A stretch of DNA of 64,000 nucleotides from UBA2862 sp045658005 (lineage in GTDB: Bacteria; Bacillota; Clostridia; Christensenellales; Aristaeellaceae), in assembly GCA_045658005.1 (NCBI GenBank), contig JAZOUD010000125.1, forward strand, positions 48,245 to 112,244, written 5' to 3'. Made by a program: the position numbers and the translations under genes. Under the pieces are notes generated by a model. The model had not been told where the DNA came from, did no database searches, and was given only the letters and a program-made list of their open reading frames with translations. Within the stretch, counting starts at the first letter, position 1. Each line of letters begins with the position of its first letter. Of this stretch, positions 53,822 through 62,594 are shown piece by piece.

Positions 53822-54523
53822 ATGTACATCGAGATTCGGGATTTGAAGAAGAGCTATGGCGAGGGCTCCGGCTTTTCGCAGGTGCTTCGGGGGATCAACT
53901 GTGACGTGGAGAAGGGGCGGATATGCGCCATACTCGGCCCCAGCGGCTCCGGCAAGTCCACGCTGCTCAACTGCATCGGTGGGCTGGAGACGGCCAGCGG
54001 CGGTTCGATCCGCGTGGACGGCACGGAGCTGGTGGGCATGGAGCCGGAAGCGCTTTCGGAATACCGGCGGGAGAAGCTGGGCTTCATCTTTCAGTTCTAC
54101 AACCTGGTGCCCAACCTCACGGTGCGGGAGAACATCCAGGTCTGCGAATACCTGTCCAGGAATCCGCTGTCGGTGGACGGCCTGCTGGATGCGCTGGGGA
54201 TCAGGGCGCACCAGAACAAATTCCCCTCTCAGATCTCCGGCGGTCAGCAGCAGCGCTGCGCCATCGCCAGGGCCATCGTCAAGAACCCGAGCCTGCTGCT
54301 GTGCGACGAGCCGACCGGCGCGCTGGACTCGGCCTCCAGCCGGGATATACTGGTGCTGCTGGAGCAGATCAACCGGGAGTACGGCACGACGATACTGATC
54401 GTGACCCACAACACCGCCATTCGGAGGATGGCCCACCAGGTGCTCACCATACGGGACGGCCGCGTGACCGAGGAAACCCACAACGACGCGCCGGTTCCCG
54501 CCGCCGAGCTGGAGGACCTCTGA
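53822..54523 (+). CDS. ABC ATPase, MacB/LolD-type
   Basis: The ATG at 53822 follows GGAGGGAAGC. The product is 233 residues: Walker A GPSGSGKST near 39, Q-loop LGFIFQFYNLVPNLTV, signature ISGGQQQR near 138, Walker B LLLCDEPTGALD near 159 and VTHNTAIRRM. This class works with FtsX-like permeases as a mechanotransmission system for lipoprotein, peptide or antibiotic resistance. Coupled with the next gene. Confidence 0.9.
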   Translation: MYIEIRDLKKSYGEGSGFSQVLRGINCDVEKGRICAILGPSGSGKSTLLNCIGGLETASGGSIRVDGTELVGMEPEALSEYRREKLGFIFQFYNLVPNLTVRENIQVCEYLSRNPLSVDGLLDALGIRAHQNKFPSQISGGQQQRCAIARAIVKNPSLLLCDEPTGALDSASSRDILVLLEQINREYGTTILIVTHNTAIRRMAHQVLTIRDGRVTEETHNDAPVPAAELEDL

Positions 54524-54524
54524 T

Positions 54525-57047
54525 ATGCAGCGCCTGTTGTACAGAAAGATGTGGCGCGAGCTTCGCGCCGCCTGGCCGAGGTACCTGGCCATCGCCCTGG
54601 CCATGTACCTGATCGTCAGCCTGATCGGCGCGGCGGACACGGTGATACTGGGAACGGAGCGCCACGCGGTGGCCAACGGGATCGAGGACGGCCAGTTCAC
54701 GACCTTCGTCCCCCTGACGGACGCTCAGGTGAAGGCGCTGACCGATTCGGGCATCGCGCTGGAGAAGGCGTTCTTCCTGGATTATGAGCTGGAGGGCGGG
54801 CGCGTCCTGCGGGTGTTCTGCCTCCGGGAGGCCATCGACCGGGCAGAGCTTGAATCGGGAGATTTTCCCGGGGACGACGGCGTCGCCCTGGAAAAGCGGT
54901 ACTGCGAGGAGAACGGCCTGGCTCCCGGCAGCGCGATCCAAATCGGGGGCTTCGCGCTGACGGTCAGCGGGGTCTGCACCTCGCCGGACTACGACACGCC
55001 CTTCCGGGAGCTGGGCGACAGCACCGTGGACAGCGCAAACTTCGGCACGGCCTTCGTCACCCAAGCGCTGTATGAAAGGCTGCGGCAGACCGGCGAGGCC
55101 CTTCGGTCGGAGGAATACCTGTACGCCTACCGGCTGAACGGCGCGCTCACCGACGAAGGACTGCGGGAAAGGCTGAAGGCGCTGACCTTCGACCCGGACA
55201 GCGTGGCGGACCCGTGGTTCCGGGAATACTGGGAGCGGGTTTACGGCAAGCGCGACGAGCTGCTGGACGCGGCCTCTGAGATGGCCGATGGCACGCAGAA
55301 GCTCAGCGACGCGCTGGATGAGCTGGGGGAGAAGGCCTTCGGGAAGCCGGGGACCGTCGCATGGGAGCTGCTGCCCAAGGACGTGACCGAGGCCTATGAC
55401 GCGGTTCACGAGGCCGAGGAGGGCGCTTCCGAGCTTCGAGACGCGGTGGACGAGCTGGCGGACCAGTACATGCGCCCGGAGACCGGCAACCTGCGTTCTT
55501 TCATCACGGCGCAGGACAATCCCCGCATCGGCGGCGCCGCTGACGACGTGGTCATCAACAAATACGCCAGCATACTTGCCGGCGTGATCGTCATGGTGCT
55601 TTTGACCTACGTGATCAGCGTGTTTGTCGTTCACAACATCGACCGCGAACAGAGCGTCATCGGCACGCTGTACGCCCTCGGCATCCGGCGAAGCGAGCTG
55701 ACGCGGCACTACCTGCTGCTGCCGGTGATGGTCGCGCTGCTGGCCGGGATCACGGGGACCGCGCTGGGCTACAGCGCCCTCGGCGTGCCGACGCAAACCG
55801 CGGACACCTACGCCTACTTCTCCGTTCCGTCCCTGTCGACGGTCGTCGAGCTGCCCGTGATACTTTACGGCGCGGTGATGCCGCCGCTGGTTGCCGCGCT
55901 GGTCAACCTCCTGTTCATCCGTCGCAGGCTCTCCGCCCCGGCGCTCAGGCTGATCCGGAAGGAGACGAAGTACGCCCAGGTGCGGAAGCTGGACCTCGGG
56001 CGCATGGGATACGTTCGCCGCTTCCAGATCCGCCAGCTCGTCCGGGAGAGCCGAAGTGCCGTGGGCGTCGTGCTGGCCATATTCATCTGCCTTTTGCTGA
56101 TGATGATCGGTATCAACGCCTGGGTGATGTGCGACCACGTCGGCAAGGACAATGTGACGGACACGCGGTATTCGCACATGTATCTCTACAAGTACCCCGA
56201 GGCGGAGGCGCCGGCGGGCGGCTATGAGGCGATCGCCCTTTCCATGAAGAAGGAAGTCCTCGGCTACAATATGGACGTGACGCTGCTGGGCCTCACGGCG
56301 GACAATCCCTTCTTCGACGCCGCCCCGCCGGAGGGCATGACCCGCGTGCAGATCAGCTCTGCCATGGCCCAGAAGTACGCCCTGAAGGCCGGGGACGTCT
56401 TTACCGTGAAGGACCCGGAGAGCGACCGCCTCTACGCCTTCACTGTGGACGGGGTGGTGCGCTACAGCCCCGCGTTCTACGTCTTCATGGATATCGACAG
56501 CCTGCGGGAGCTGTTCGACCTGCCGGAGGACTACTACAACGCGGTCTTTGCGGACCGGGACCTTGGCGTCGACCCCGGGCGGCTCTACAGCGTGGGCACC
56601 CGGGCGGACGTGGAAAAGGCGGCCGACATCTTCGTGGAGCTCATGTGGTCCATGGTGATCACCATGATCGTCGCCTCCGCAGCCATCATGGCGCTGGTGA
56701 TGGTCCTGATGATGAAGGTCATGGTCGACCATGCCGCCGGCAGCATCGCCCTGTTCAGGTTGTTCGGCTATCGCAAGCGCGAGTTGAGCACCCTGTTCCT
56801 GAACGGAAACACGCTGCTGATCGCGCTGGGCGTGCTCGTATCGATCCCGCTGTCCAAGGGCATCATGGACGCCTTGTACCCGTATCTGGTCTCAAACGTG
56901 GCCTGCGCCATGGACCTGCGCTTCGAGCCCTGGATCTACGCGGCGCTGTTTGCTGGCTGCATGCTGATCTACGCCCTGATCCACGCCCTGCTGGCCCGCA
57001 GGGTCCGCCGCATCGCCCCGAACGAGGTCCTGAAGGACAGGGAGTGA
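54525..57047 (+). CDS. FtsX-like ABC permease
   Basis: The ATG at 54525 comes one base after the ATPase stop; GGAGG lies within that gene. The product is 840 residues: one N-terminal span, a large extracellular domain (about 40-340, including helical coiled stretches such as MADGTQKLSDALDELGEKAF), three spans with YVISVFVVHNIDREQSVIGT, a second extracellular region and three C-terminal spans (ALIHALLARRVRRIAPNEVL). This is the doubled FtsX (PF02687) layout of bacitracin-type or antimicrobial peptide efflux permeases. Substrate unknown. Confidence 0.88.
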   Translation: MQRLLYRKMWRELRAAWPRYLAIALAMYLIVSLIGAADTVILGTERHAVANGIEDGQFTTFVPLTDAQVKALTDSGIALEKAFFLDYELEGGRVLRVFCLREAIDRAELESGDFPGDDGVALEKRYCEENGLAPGSAIQIGGFALTVSGVCTSPDYDTPFRELGDSTVDSANFGTAFVTQALYERLRQTGEALRSEEYLYAYRLNGALTDEGLRERLKALTFDPDSVADPWFREYWERVYGKRDELLDAASEMADGTQKLSDALDELGEKAFGKPGTVAWELLPKDVTEAYDAVHEAEEGASELRDAVDELADQYMRPETGNLRSFITAQDNPRIGGAADDVVINKYASILAGVIVMVLLTYVISVFVVHNIDREQSVIGTLYALGIRRSELTRHYLLLPVMVALLAGITGTALGYSALGVPTQTADTYAYFSVPSLSTVVELPVILYGAVMPPLVAALVNLLFIRRRLSAPALRLIRKETKYAQVRKLDLGRMGYVRRFQIRQLVRESRSAVGVVLAIFICLLLMMIGINAWVMCDHVGKDNVTDTRYSHMYLYKYPEAEAPAGGYEAIALSMKKEVLGYNMDVTLLGLTADNPFFDAAPPEGMTRVQISSAMAQKYALKAGDVFTVKDPESDRLYAFTVDGVVRYSPAFYVFMDIDSLRELFDLPEDYYNAVFADRDLGVDPGRLYSVGTRADVEKAADIFVELMWSMVITMIVASAAIMALVMVLMMKVMVDHAAGSIALFRLFGYRKRELSTLFLNGNTLLIALGVLVSIPLSKGIMDALYPYLVSNVACAMDLRFEPWIYAALFAGCMLIYALIHALLARRVRRIAPNEVLKDRE

Positions 57048-57052
57048 CGCCA

Positions 57053-57106
57053 GTGGGACAAGGGGACGGTTCTCTTGGGACAAGGGGGACGGTTCTCTTG
57101 TCCCAC
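57053..57106. repeat. Dispersed GGGACAAGGGGACGG repeat, copy D
   Basis: Two direct copies of GGGACAAGGGGACGGTTCTC-type units (the second with an extra G) closing with TTGTCCCAC. Same structure as copy C at 10244. It begins 5 bases after the FtsX permease stop. Confidence 0.85.
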
Positions 57107-57332
57107 GAATGCGTGGCATTTTTGTTATCATTGCAATCCGGATGCAGGAAACGGGCAGTTGATATCGAAAATAGTAGTGTTGTAGCCGGCGGACGGCGGG
57201 ATGCGTGCGGCCCTGTATTCCTAAAGGATTAGCTTCGCGTCGCGGCGGATCAGGACCTTGGAGCTGCAGCCCGCAGGAACGGACGTACATTCGGCTTTGC
57301 GCAAGACACAGCGAACAAGGGAGAATATCAAC

Positions 57333-60245
57333 ATGAACAAGACCATGGACAAGCTCCTGGCGGTATTGCTGGCACTGGCGATGCTGCTGGGCTGCGTGGC
57401 CGGCCTTGCCGAGACGGCAGGGGAGACTGCGACGGAGGGGGCGGCGCTCAAGGGCCAGCTGACCCTTGCCGACATCGAGGCGAAGGGCGCGAAGGCTTAC
57501 GCCCCCGACGGGCGCGTGACCTTCGTGGACGGCGACTGCGCCGGAGAACCCGTGCGCAGCATGGAGGACGCGGCGGCGGTCGTAAACGCCATGATCGCCC
57601 TGCTGGGCGGCGACGCGAAGCTAGTCCTTCAGGGCGATGAAGGGACGCGGTTCGAGCCCTGGCGCTCCTTCGAGGACACGGCGGGGAACGTCTACTACGT
57701 GTTCCAGCAGATGCACGCCGGAATTACGGTGCCCGGCGGCGCGGTCAAGGTCGTCACCGACGCCGAGGGCAGCATGCTGGGCCTCGTCGGCAGCCTGGAG
57801 GACAACCTGCCCGACGCCCAGGAGGCCGAGGGCATCACCGCCCGGCAGGCCGAGGCGCTGGCGCTTAAATACGTGAAGGACAACTACCAGGCCGAGGCGG
57901 AGCTGATCGAGGGACGCACCGGGAAGGTCGTGCTGCCGGTCAAGCCGGAAATTGACCCGAACGGCGAGGGCGTCGAAGAGGCACAGAGACGCTTTGCCTG
58001 GGTGGTCTATACCAACAATCCCGGCAGCAGCGTGGAGTCGGCCTCCGACCTGCCTTACCTGGCCCACTATGTGACCCTGTCGGGCGAATACCTGTACAGC
58101 TTGCCCGCCGTCATGCCCGGCGACGCGGCGGCCACCAGCGGCTTTAACGCGGCCTACGTATTTGAGTTCATGGAGTCGGTGCCGTATACCGGCACGGTGC
58201 TGCTCTCCGACGGCACCGAGAAGGAGATCACCGTCGACCTGATGCGGGACACCCGCACAGGCATGTACTACCTGGGCAACCTGCAGCGGCGGATCGCCGT
58301 GGCGGACTGCTATGAGTTCGTGTACAACAAGGGTCATGTGGTGCTGGAGGCGTCCCCGGACAACACCGGCTGGGACAACACCTGCCTGCTCTCGCTGTAC
58401 AACTACTGCAGGGCCTGGGATTACTACAAGGCCATCGGCTGGAACGGCGGCGACGGCGACGGGACGCCCATATTGGTGCTGAAGGACTACTGCAACAGCT
58501 ACCACGAGCCCATCGACAACGCCGCCTATGCCGGACAGTTCTACGGCTGGCAGCTGTTCCTGTCCAGCGACATCAACGACCTGTCCCAGTGCCTGGACGT
58601 GCTGGCCCACGAGTTCACCCACTGCGTGACGGGCAGCATCATGACCTACAACGCCTACCTGAACGACTATGGCGCGATCAACGAGGCCATGAGCGACATC
58701 CAGGGCAACATCTGCGAGATGATGAACGGCGCGACGGAGGACACCACCTGGCTGTTGGGCGAGATGGGCACGATCCCGGTGCGCTGCATGAGCGACCCCC
58801 ATATGTTCCAGCAGCCGGAATACACCTGGGATTACTATTACAAGGCGAACGTCAACAAGCCCACGGTGCTCAACGATCAGGGCGGCGTGCATACTAATTC
58901 CTCGCTTTTGAACAACGTGGCCTGGCGGCTGTGCGAGAAGGGCGGCATGGCGCTGGAGGAGGCGCGGGCCTTCTGGTTCGCGGTGGACGGCTCGATGGTG
59001 CCCCATACCGATTACGCCCAGCTGAGCGTGCTGATGCCGTGGGTGCTCAGGAATCAGGGCCTGGAAAAATACCAGGACGCCCTCGAGGCGGCGATCGACG
59101 CCACGCGCCTGCGCTCCAACGACGTGCCCGACAGCTTTGACGACGATCGGGCGCTGGTGACGCTGACGCTGCCCGACGAGGAACGCTTCGAGGACGGCCA
59201 TTGGGGCCTGATGATCCTCAGCGTCGACGCCGAGGGCCTTGGTCAGCGCTTCAACGGCCTCATCGAGGGCAAGGGCGAATACGAAGGCCAGCTCGACGCC
59301 TTCTTCGAGACCCTGTTTTCCGTCGACGGGGAACAGGAGGGCTCGGTCTTCGACAAAAAGGTCCTGGTGCCGCGGCTGGTCATGCTGCTGCGGGATTACT
59401 TCGGGGACCTGGCCCGCTCCAATACCGGCGTCGCGGGCCAGGATGGCCGCACAGTCCGGCTGGTTACCGGCCCGGGCCTGACCATACCCGTGCTGTTCCG
59501 CCTGGAGTTCGACGACGACCAGCACCTCCAGAGCACCGCCCTGGCGGTGTACACCTTCGGCCAGTGGATCGACCTGGCATCCCTCGTCGCGCCGTTGGTG
59601 CAGAACATCGACCTCGCCAAGCTGGCCGAAGGCGATTTGACGTCCGTGCTGACCGACGTCTTCAAGTCCTTCGACATCAGCGACGCCTCCATGGATAACT
59701 CTCCCCTGCTGCAGGCCGTCATCGGCAGCCTCTTCGCCCCGAAGCAGTTCATCAGCCAGCTGCTGTTCACGATCCAGCGCGGCGCGGTCAACGAGATTCC
59801 CGCCACGGGCCTTGAGAACGTGGGCACGCTGGACAAGGAGAGCTTCCCCCTGCTCGAGCTGCTTAACGACCAGGAGAAGCTGAGGCAGCTCACGGGCCAG
59901 ACCGCGGCCTCCGGGGAGGACTACGGCAATTCCGACCTCTATGCGCAGGCGGAGCTGGAAGCCGCCGCCGCGCTGATCAGGGAACAGTTCGAGTCCTTCG
60001 AGGGCTGCGAGCTCCATGCCCTGCGCTACGCCGGCGACGTGTGCAACAGCACGGGCAACCTTCAGTGGATGAACAGCCTGGAGGAGGGCAAAAACTATAC
60101 CCAGGTCATCGAATTCCTCAGCGATTTCCATTCGCCCGTGGAAGGCGGCGGCGCATGGGAGGCGGACAAGGAGTATACCGACTGGCAGTGGTGGCTGGCC
60201 CGCGAGGAAGGCGGCGACTGGGAGCTGCTGACCTGGGGATACTGA
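57333..60245 (+). CDS. Exported M4-family metallopeptidase
   Basis: The ATG at 57333 has AAGGGAGA. The product is 970 residues. The N terminus (MNKTMDKLLAVLLALAMLLG, then C) has a possible lipobox (LLGC), so it may be a lipoprotein; a type I cleavage at GLA is also possible. A pro-region (about 30-330, with FTP/PepSY-like segments) precedes the thermolysin-type core: HEFTH near 426, INEAMSDIQGN near 450 (third zinc ligand Glu), GGVHTNSSLLNNVAW near 518 (catalytic His). A C-terminal extension of about 380 residues is unassigned. It probably degrades proteins outside the cell. Confidence 0.87.
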   Translation: MNKTMDKLLAVLLALAMLLGCVAGLAETAGETATEGAALKGQLTLADIEAKGAKAYAPDGRVTFVDGDCAGEPVRSMEDAAAVVNAMIALLGGDAKLVLQGDEGTRFEPWRSFEDTAGNVYYVFQQMHAGITVPGGAVKVVTDAEGSMLGLVGSLEDNLPDAQEAEGITARQAEALALKYVKDNYQAEAELIEGRTGKVVLPVKPEIDPNGEGVEEAQRRFAWVVYTNNPGSSVESASDLPYLAHYVTLSGEYLYSLPAVMPGDAAATSGFNAAYVFEFMESVPYTGTVLLSDGTEKEITVDLMRDTRTGMYYLGNLQRRIAVADCYEFVYNKGHVVLEASPDNTGWDNTCLLSLYNYCRAWDYYKAIGWNGGDGDGTPILVLKDYCNSYHEPIDNAAYAGQFYGWQLFLSSDINDLSQCLDVLAHEFTHCVTGSIMTYNAYLNDYGAINEAMSDIQGNICEMMNGATEDTTWLLGEMGTIPVRCMSDPHMFQQPEYTWDYYYKANVNKPTVLNDQGGVHTNSSLLNNVAWRLCEKGGMALEEARAFWFAVDGSMVPHTDYAQLSVLMPWVLRNQGLEKYQDALEAAIDATRLRSNDVPDSFDDDRALVTLTLPDEERFEDGHWGLMILSVDAEGLGQRFNGLIEGKGEYEGQLDAFFETLFSVDGEQEGSVFDKKVLVPRLVMLLRDYFGDLARSNTGVAGQDGRTVRLVTGPGLTIPVLFRLEFDDDQHLQSTALAVYTFGQWIDLASLVAPLVQNIDLAKLAEGDLTSVLTDVFKSFDISDASMDNSPLLQAVIGSLFAPKQFISQLLFTIQRGAVNEIPATGLENVGTLDKESFPLLELLNDQEKLRQLTGQTAASGEDYGNSDLYAQAELEAAAALIREQFESFEGCELHALRYAGDVCNSTGNLQWMNSLEEGKNYTQVIEFLSDFHSPVEGGGAWEADKEYTDWQWWLAREEGGDWELLTWGY

Positions 60246-60270
60246 TTTGTCGCGCAGCGACAAATCAGTA
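60240..60270. repeat. Palindromic hairpin TACTGATTTGTCGC, copy 1
   Basis: Perfect 14-base arms (60240-60253 and 60257-60270) around GCA, overlapping the stop of the M4 gene and followed by TTTG. It may act as a terminator. A degenerate copy lies at 61397. Confidence 0.75.
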
Positions 60271-60290
60271 TTTGACGGAGGTGTCTGATC

Positions 60291-61373
60291 GTGAAGAGAT
60301 TACTGTGTGCGGTACTCGCCTGCCTGTTGGTCCTTTGCACTTATCCGGCGATGGCGGAGGCCGTCACCATCCGCTGCAAGGTCGATCGAATCAATGAATA
60401 CGGCGACGCGAAGCTGGACATAACCGAGGCGGTTTTCACAGGGGCCGGGTTTGCGCTGGGGGATGTCGTCACCGTGACCGGCGGCAGCTATACCGGCGAT
60501 ATGCCCGTGTTCAACGGCTACTATACGGATCGCGGCGGCTTCCTTGTGCGCATTGATCCCAACGACGGCGACATCGGCCTGTGCATCAACTACGGCAATT
60601 TTTCGGAGGCTTCAGGAATCGTCGCGGGCGATGAGGTGACCATAACGCTGAAGGAGAAGGGCGGTGCCCTGGAGACCCAGGCGCTCAACGAACTGGTTTA
60701 CAGCGATGAACGGGCCGACTTTGCGTCCGACGTGGTCTTCGCCAATTTCCGGCCTGTGGTGGAGGGAAAGCTGTACCGCTCCGCCTCTCCCATCGACAAC
60801 AAGGCCAATCGCGCCCCCTATGCCGACAGCCTGATCCGGCAGGCAGGGGTACAGGCGGTTATGAACATGGCCGATACGCCCGAGGACATCGCCGCGTATA
60901 TCGCCGCAGAGGACTTTGCCTCCCCTTATTACAGGGATTTGGTTGAAGCCGGGAAGGTCTGCGCCTTGAAGATGCCCACGGATTTCGCCGCCGGGAGTTT
61001 TGCGCCTGGTATCGTGGCGGGCTTTTCCTTCCTGGCCGGACAGGAGCCGCCCTACCTGGTGCACTGCCTGGAGGGCAAGGATCGCACCGGGTTCGCGATC
61101 ATGATGCTTGAAGCGCTGATGGGTTGGAGTCAGGCGCAGATCGTGGACGACTATATGAAGACCTACGACAACTACTACGGCATCCTTCCCGGCACCGCCA
61201 AGTACGACCTGATCGTGGCAAAGAATATCCAGGAGATGCTGTGCTACGTGGCGGGAGTGGAGGCCGGTGCGTCCCTGGCGGAAGCCGACCTGAAGGCCGC
61301 GGCGGAGGCCTATCTGGTCAATAACGGCATGAGCGAGGAAGCCCTGAAGCAGCTCAAGGCGAAGCTGGATTAG
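60291..61373 (+). CDS. Secreted tyrosine-phosphatase-like protein
   Basis: The GTG/ATG region gives 360 residues; start at 60291 (MKRLLCAVLACLLVLCTYPA), a signal peptide. Residues 25-135 form a beta-rich domain (VDRINEYGDAKLDITEAVFT...GDVVTVTGGSYTGDMP) resembling the C-terminal barrel of SAM hydroxide adenosyltransferases. Residues 150-360 hold a dual-specificity phosphatase fold with the CX5R loop HCLEGKDRTGF near 258 and FRPVVEGKLYRSASP. Secreted phosphatases of this type may act on phosphoproteins or phosphoinositol-like substrates of the host or environment. The N-terminal partner domain is unusual. Confidence 0.78.
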   Translation: MKRLLCAVLACLLVLCTYPAMAEAVTIRCKVDRINEYGDAKLDITEAVFTGAGFALGDVVTVTGGSYTGDMPVFNGYYTDRGGFLVRIDPNDGDIGLCINYGNFSEASGIVAGDEVTITLKEKGGALETQALNELVYSDERADFASDVVFANFRPVVEGKLYRSASPIDNKANRAPYADSLIRQAGVQAVMNMADTPEDIAAYIAAEDFASPYYRDLVEAGKVCALKMPTDFAAGSFAPGIVAGFSFLAGQEPPYLVHCLEGKDRTGFAIMMLEALMGWSQAQIVDDYMKTYDNYYGILPGTAKYDLIVAKNIQEMLCYVAGVEAGASLAEADLKAAAEAYLVNNGMSEEALKQLKAKLD

Positions 61374-61396
61374 GGGCATCTGTTCAGTTCGGTAAA

Positions 61397-61431
61397 TACT
61401 GATTTGTCGAGCTTTGCCCGATGAATCAGTA
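61397..61431. repeat. Palindromic hairpin TACTGATTTGTCG, copy 2
   Basis: Arms TACTGATTTGTCG (61397-61409) and CGATGAATCAGTA (61419-61431) pair with few mismatches. Followed by TTTG, as in copy 1 at 60240. The two copies flank the phosphatase gene. Confidence 0.7.
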
Positions 61432-61468
61432 TTTGCTATATGTGATATCCGGTCCGAGGGGGGATCCC

Positions 61469-61693
61469 ATGAAGACGATCACGAGAACCTGCCGGATATG
61501 CGACAGGACGTTCACCCTCCCGGAGGCGGTGCAGCATTGGCCGGATTGCTGCCAGGAATGCCGGGCGAAGTATCGGCCGGTGGAGACGATTACGCGAACC
61601 TGCCGGGGATGCGGGCAGCGCTTCACATTTGAAGCCTCCGCCGGGAAATGGCCGAAATATTGCGGGCGCTGTCAGGCGAAACGGAAGGGGTAA
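61469..61693 (+). CDS. Tandem zinc-ribbon protein
   Basis: The ATG at 61469 follows GAGGGGGGA. The product is 74 residues with two similar zinc-ribbon halves: TRTCRICDRTFTLPEAVQHW...CCQECRAK and TRTCRGCGQRFTFEASAGKW...YCGRCQAK. Each has a CxxC pair followed by a C(x)xC pair. A small DNA or RNA binding role is possible. It lies behind a palindromic repeat and 33 bases before a sugar epimerase gene. Confidence 0.7.
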   Translation: MKTITRTCRICDRTFTLPEAVQHWPDCCQECRAKYRPVETITRTCRGCGQRFTFEASAGKWPKYCGRCQAKRKG

Positions 61694-61726
61694 CCGGGAA
61701 CATACACATCGATTGGAGGGGTACCG

Positions 61727-62572
61727 ATGAACAAGCCGATGCTGATCGCCTTTGCGGACGAGGCTGGAGCGAGGCTGGATGAACAGATCGCCGCCCTGCT
61801 GCGCAACGGCATGGACGGGATCGAGCTTCGCAACGTGGATGGGGAGAACGTGTCGGATATCGGGATGGACAAGGCGAGGGAGATTCGCCGTAGGCTGGAC
61901 GACGCCGGGCTGATCACCTGGTCCATCGGCTCGCCCATCGGCAAGATCGACCTCGTCGGGGGCGACTTCACGGCGCATCTGGACAAGCTGCGCCATACGG
62001 TGGATATCGCCCGCGTCCTCGGCGCCGGGAATATCCGCATGTTCTCCTTTTACCTGCCCGCCGGGGAGGACCCCGCCAAATACCGGGACGCGGTCATGGA
62101 GCGCCTGCGCCGCATGGTTCAGGCCTGCGAGGGCTCCGGCGTGACGCTGTGCCACGAAAATGAGAAGGGCATCTACGGCGACGTCGCTTCGCGCTGCCTG
62201 GACATCCACCAAAGCGTGCCGGCGCTGGCGGGCATATTCGATCCTGCCAACTTTATACAGTGCGGGCAGGATACCGCCGAGGCCTGGGGTATGCTGAAGC
62301 CCCACATCAAATACATGCACATCAAGGACGCGCTGGCGGACGGCACGGTGGTGCCCGCCGGGCGGGGAATCGGAAACGTGAAGGCGATCGTGAAGGACTA
62401 TACGGAAAACGGCGGCGTGGCGCTGACGCTGGAGCCCCACCTGAGGGTGTTCAGCGGCATGGAAGCGCTGGAGCGCCGGGGCCAGTCGCGTCCGATGGAG
62501 CCATATGCCTATGAAAGCGGCGACGCCGCCTTTGACGCGGCGGCAGCGGCGCTGCGGGAATTGCTGGTTTGA
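61727..62572 (+). CDS. Sugar phosphate isomerase/epimerase (AP endonuclease-like fold)
   Basis: The ATG at 61727 follows GGAGGGGTACCG. The product is 281 residues of the AP_endonuc_2 TIM-barrel family: GMDGIELRNVDGENVSDIG, VTLCHENEKGIYGDVASRCL (metal ligand Glu), GIFDPANFIQCGQDT (metal ligand Asp), and MHIKDALADGTVVPAGRGIG (His/Asp ligands). It probably interconverts a keto-sugar or inositol-type intermediate. It is paired with the Gfo/Idh dehydrogenase downstream. Confidence 0.85.
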   Translation: MNKPMLIAFADEAGARLDEQIAALLRNGMDGIELRNVDGENVSDIGMDKAREIRRRLDDAGLITWSIGSPIGKIDLVGGDFTAHLDKLRHTVDIARVLGAGNIRMFSFYLPAGEDPAKYRDAVMERLRRMVQACEGSGVTLCHENEKGIYGDVASRCLDIHQSVPALAGIFDPANFIQCGQDTAEAWGMLKPHIKYMHIKDALADGTVVPAGRGIGNVKAIVKDYTENGGVALTLEPHLRVFSGMEALERRGQSRPMEPYAYESGDAAFDAAAAALRELLV

Positions 62573-62594
62573 CGAACCGTCGGGAGGATTTGAT

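Noticed and set aside
57621..60263. Long minus-strand open frame antisense to the M4 peptidase
   Set aside because: Shadow of a strongly supported metallopeptidase gene; no motifs or start signals.
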